A stretch of 64,000 bases of DNA from Nephromyces sp. MM_2019 (Eukaryota; Apicomplexa; Aconoidasida; Nephromycida), in assembly GCA_015657535.1 (NCBI GenBank), contig JADHZB010000983.1:29617-93616 (forward strand). Direction: 5' to 3'. Below are positions 62,528 to 64,000 of this stretch, in pieces. The translations under genes and the position numbers were made by a program. The notes below the pieces were generated by a model. The model worked only from the letters and a program-made list of their open reading frames with translations. It searched no databases and was not told the DNA's origin. The stretch's first letter is position 1. The number at the start of each line of letters is the position of its first letter.

Positions 62528-63009
62528 CTAATGATTACACTCATGTACGAAGGGGGTGAATTCTATGGCTCCCTCTAACAAGTGTAAAGCATACGTTTAA
62601 GAATAGTCTGTATTTGTGTTAAAAATAACTCCTTTGTGTGTGTAAATTATCGGTCTTTTGGGGTATATATAAGTAAGCAGATGGTAGCTTCTTGCATTCT
62701 TCTTAGCTGTATTTAAATTGTTCGTTTATGTGCCTGAAAAGGCTTTTTTATCTTTGTTTTGTAGCTGATTACACTTGTGTGTTAGCGGTGTGTTTTTTCC
62801 TATTTCATGAAATATATGTGTGTGTTTGCCTACAGGAGCAAGGATAATCGTTTTATGATGTATGTGTGTGTGCTTAGTTTTGTTGGTAATGCATATGAAA
62901 AATGGGAGAAGAGATAGTTTTGTGGAGTGTTTTTTCATATACCACAGCTCAATTTGAAGTGTCTGCAACAGTAAGCTTGTGTTCGCACACATATGTTGTC
63001 TTGTAGTTA

Positions 63010-63265
63010 GTTACACACTCGCCATCAGTCACACACGGATAGTGTGTCACGCAAAAATGGTGAATCGCATAGTCAACGACACACGCGTGGTAAGATGCAT
63101 ACGCGGTTGGTCACACATGATAAAGCGCATGCCTAGTCAGTCGCACACATTTTATCACACGCATTGTCGTATACACATGGTCGTGTACACACATAGTCAG
63201 CCACATATAATCGGCCAAACACGCGAAGTCGGCTACACACGCGTAGTCGATCACATACACAAGCC
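63010..63265. repeat. Degenerate repeat of about 20 bp with CACACGCGTAGTCG-like units
   Basis: Units such as AGTCAGTCGCACACATT, AGTCAGCCACATATAATCGG and CGTAGTCGATCACATACAC follow one another. Composition is CA-rich with frequent CG. It lies between candidate minus exons and is probably intronic. Confidence 0.7.
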
Positions 63266-63348
63266 CACATACGCTCTTGTTTGCAAATTCTGATGTATTT
63301 GCATGTACGTACACCGGCATGTATACTGATGCTCATGCCATAATGCAC

Positions 63349-63837
63349 CTCTACAAAGTTATGGGAAGCAACTGTGCACATCCAAGTGAGAGTGGAAATT
63401 AGCTTTACACACATGCCAACACTTCACTTGTGCTAGCTTCTAAACTCGCAATTCATACTACCTCCACAAATATACGCTACGAATTTAGTTAGCACACAGT
63501 ATAAAGATCCTTGAAGTAGGCTCATGATGTGAGTGTGTGTGAATTGAGCACCTGAAATGGTAGTCTGTGTGTATAATGAGCATCTTCAATATTAGTTTGT
63601 TTCTTGTGTGTGTGTAAAATTTTCATAAACTGGCGAATGCCGTGAACTTTCATAAGCCAGCAATGTTTAGATGAGGCTGTAAGCTTCTTTCCAGTTTTTT
63701 TCTACACAAAACGAAGCCTTTAAGCTCCTTCACTCATATTGAAAGCTTCACTTACGACTAATGAAGAACTTGCACTTCCTGGCAATATTTCGTAGTTTCT
63801 GCTTCAAAGATTCCAGTATTTTTGGCTTTTGAGGAGT
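63349..63837 (-). CDS. Candidate internal exons of a minus-strand gene extending past the right edge
   Basis: Three frames splice in phase on minus: 63837-63756 (TPQKPKILESLKQKLRNIAR, before a strong GTAAGTG donor), 63676-63552 (SSKHCWLMKVHGIRQFMKI, after TTACAG and before GTGCTC) and 63402-63349 (LISTLTWMCTVASHNFVE, before GTGCAT). The first exon starts in phase 0, so its upstream exon would lie near or beyond base 64000. The product is basic and unrecognised. The first exon is the most convincing; part of the second is a CA-rich tract that could be intronic. Confidence 0.33.
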
Positions 63838-63978
63838 CTATTTTCTCACTTCTTCATCTTTTTTATGAAGAAGAGCTTTTTTTTGTCAAAAAATTTGTTT
63901 GAAGATGATTTTTCTGTGTTTAATTCGGCAACCTATATCGTGTAGTGTGTGGTTGCCTAGTTCTAACAGTTAAGGCTC

Positions 63979-64000
63979 TCGTGTGTGTGTGTGTGTGTGT
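63979..64000. repeat. (GT)n microsatellite at right window edge
   Basis: A pure GT run reaches the last base, so its full length is unknown. Confidence 0.95.

Overview
The window is nuclear DNA of a eukaryote. Its recognisable genes are cut into many short exons by GT-AG introns, and most exons are too short to stand out as open reading frames, so genes were rebuilt by reading splice sites, checking exon phase across every junction and matching the joined protein to known families. AT-rich introns, compact intergenic distances and a divergent zinc-type cytochrome oxidase subunit suggest a unicellular protist, possibly an alveolate, but nothing fixes the lineage. Fragments resembling TTTAGGG occur but are too short to prove anything.

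Layout, left to right: a peroxisomal acyl-CoA oxidase on the minus strand (9-8023, its 3' end lies left of the window); a weak two-exon minus candidate (10.7-11.2 kb); an unrecognised coiled-coil protein on the plus strand (11.4-17.1 kb); mitochondrial cytochrome c oxidase subunit 5B on minus (20.2-22.3 kb); a MutT/MTH1-type Nudix hydrolase on minus, six exons over 5 kb (25.6-30.6 kb); a REEP5/DP1/Yop1 ER-shaping protein on plus (34.0-35.6 kb); a zeta-crystallin-like quinone oxidoreductase on minus, ten exons, complete (37.9-41.9 kb); DNA polymerase delta subunit 4 on plus with a GC-AG intron (45.6-46.7 kb); an unrecognised seven-exon minus gene (47.3-49.5 kb); the R-SNARE SEC22 on plus (52.2-55.9 kb); and at the right a repeat-rich area with low-confidence minus-strand exons, some probably belonging to a gene that continues beyond the window.

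The genes are unrelated housekeeping functions (peroxisomal fatty-acid oxidation, respiration, nucleotide-pool sanitation, redox, replication, ER shape and ER-Golgi fusion). They alternate in orientation rather than forming a pathway cluster. No tRNA, rRNA, CRISPR array, transposon or virus-like gene was recognised. The two flanks (about 1-6.5 kb and 53-64 kb) are rich in short GT/CA tracts and degenerate tandem repeats, while the middle 40 kb is nearly free of them. In this base composition chance open frames of around 100 codons are expected, so frames without splice-phase or homology support were given low confidence or left out.
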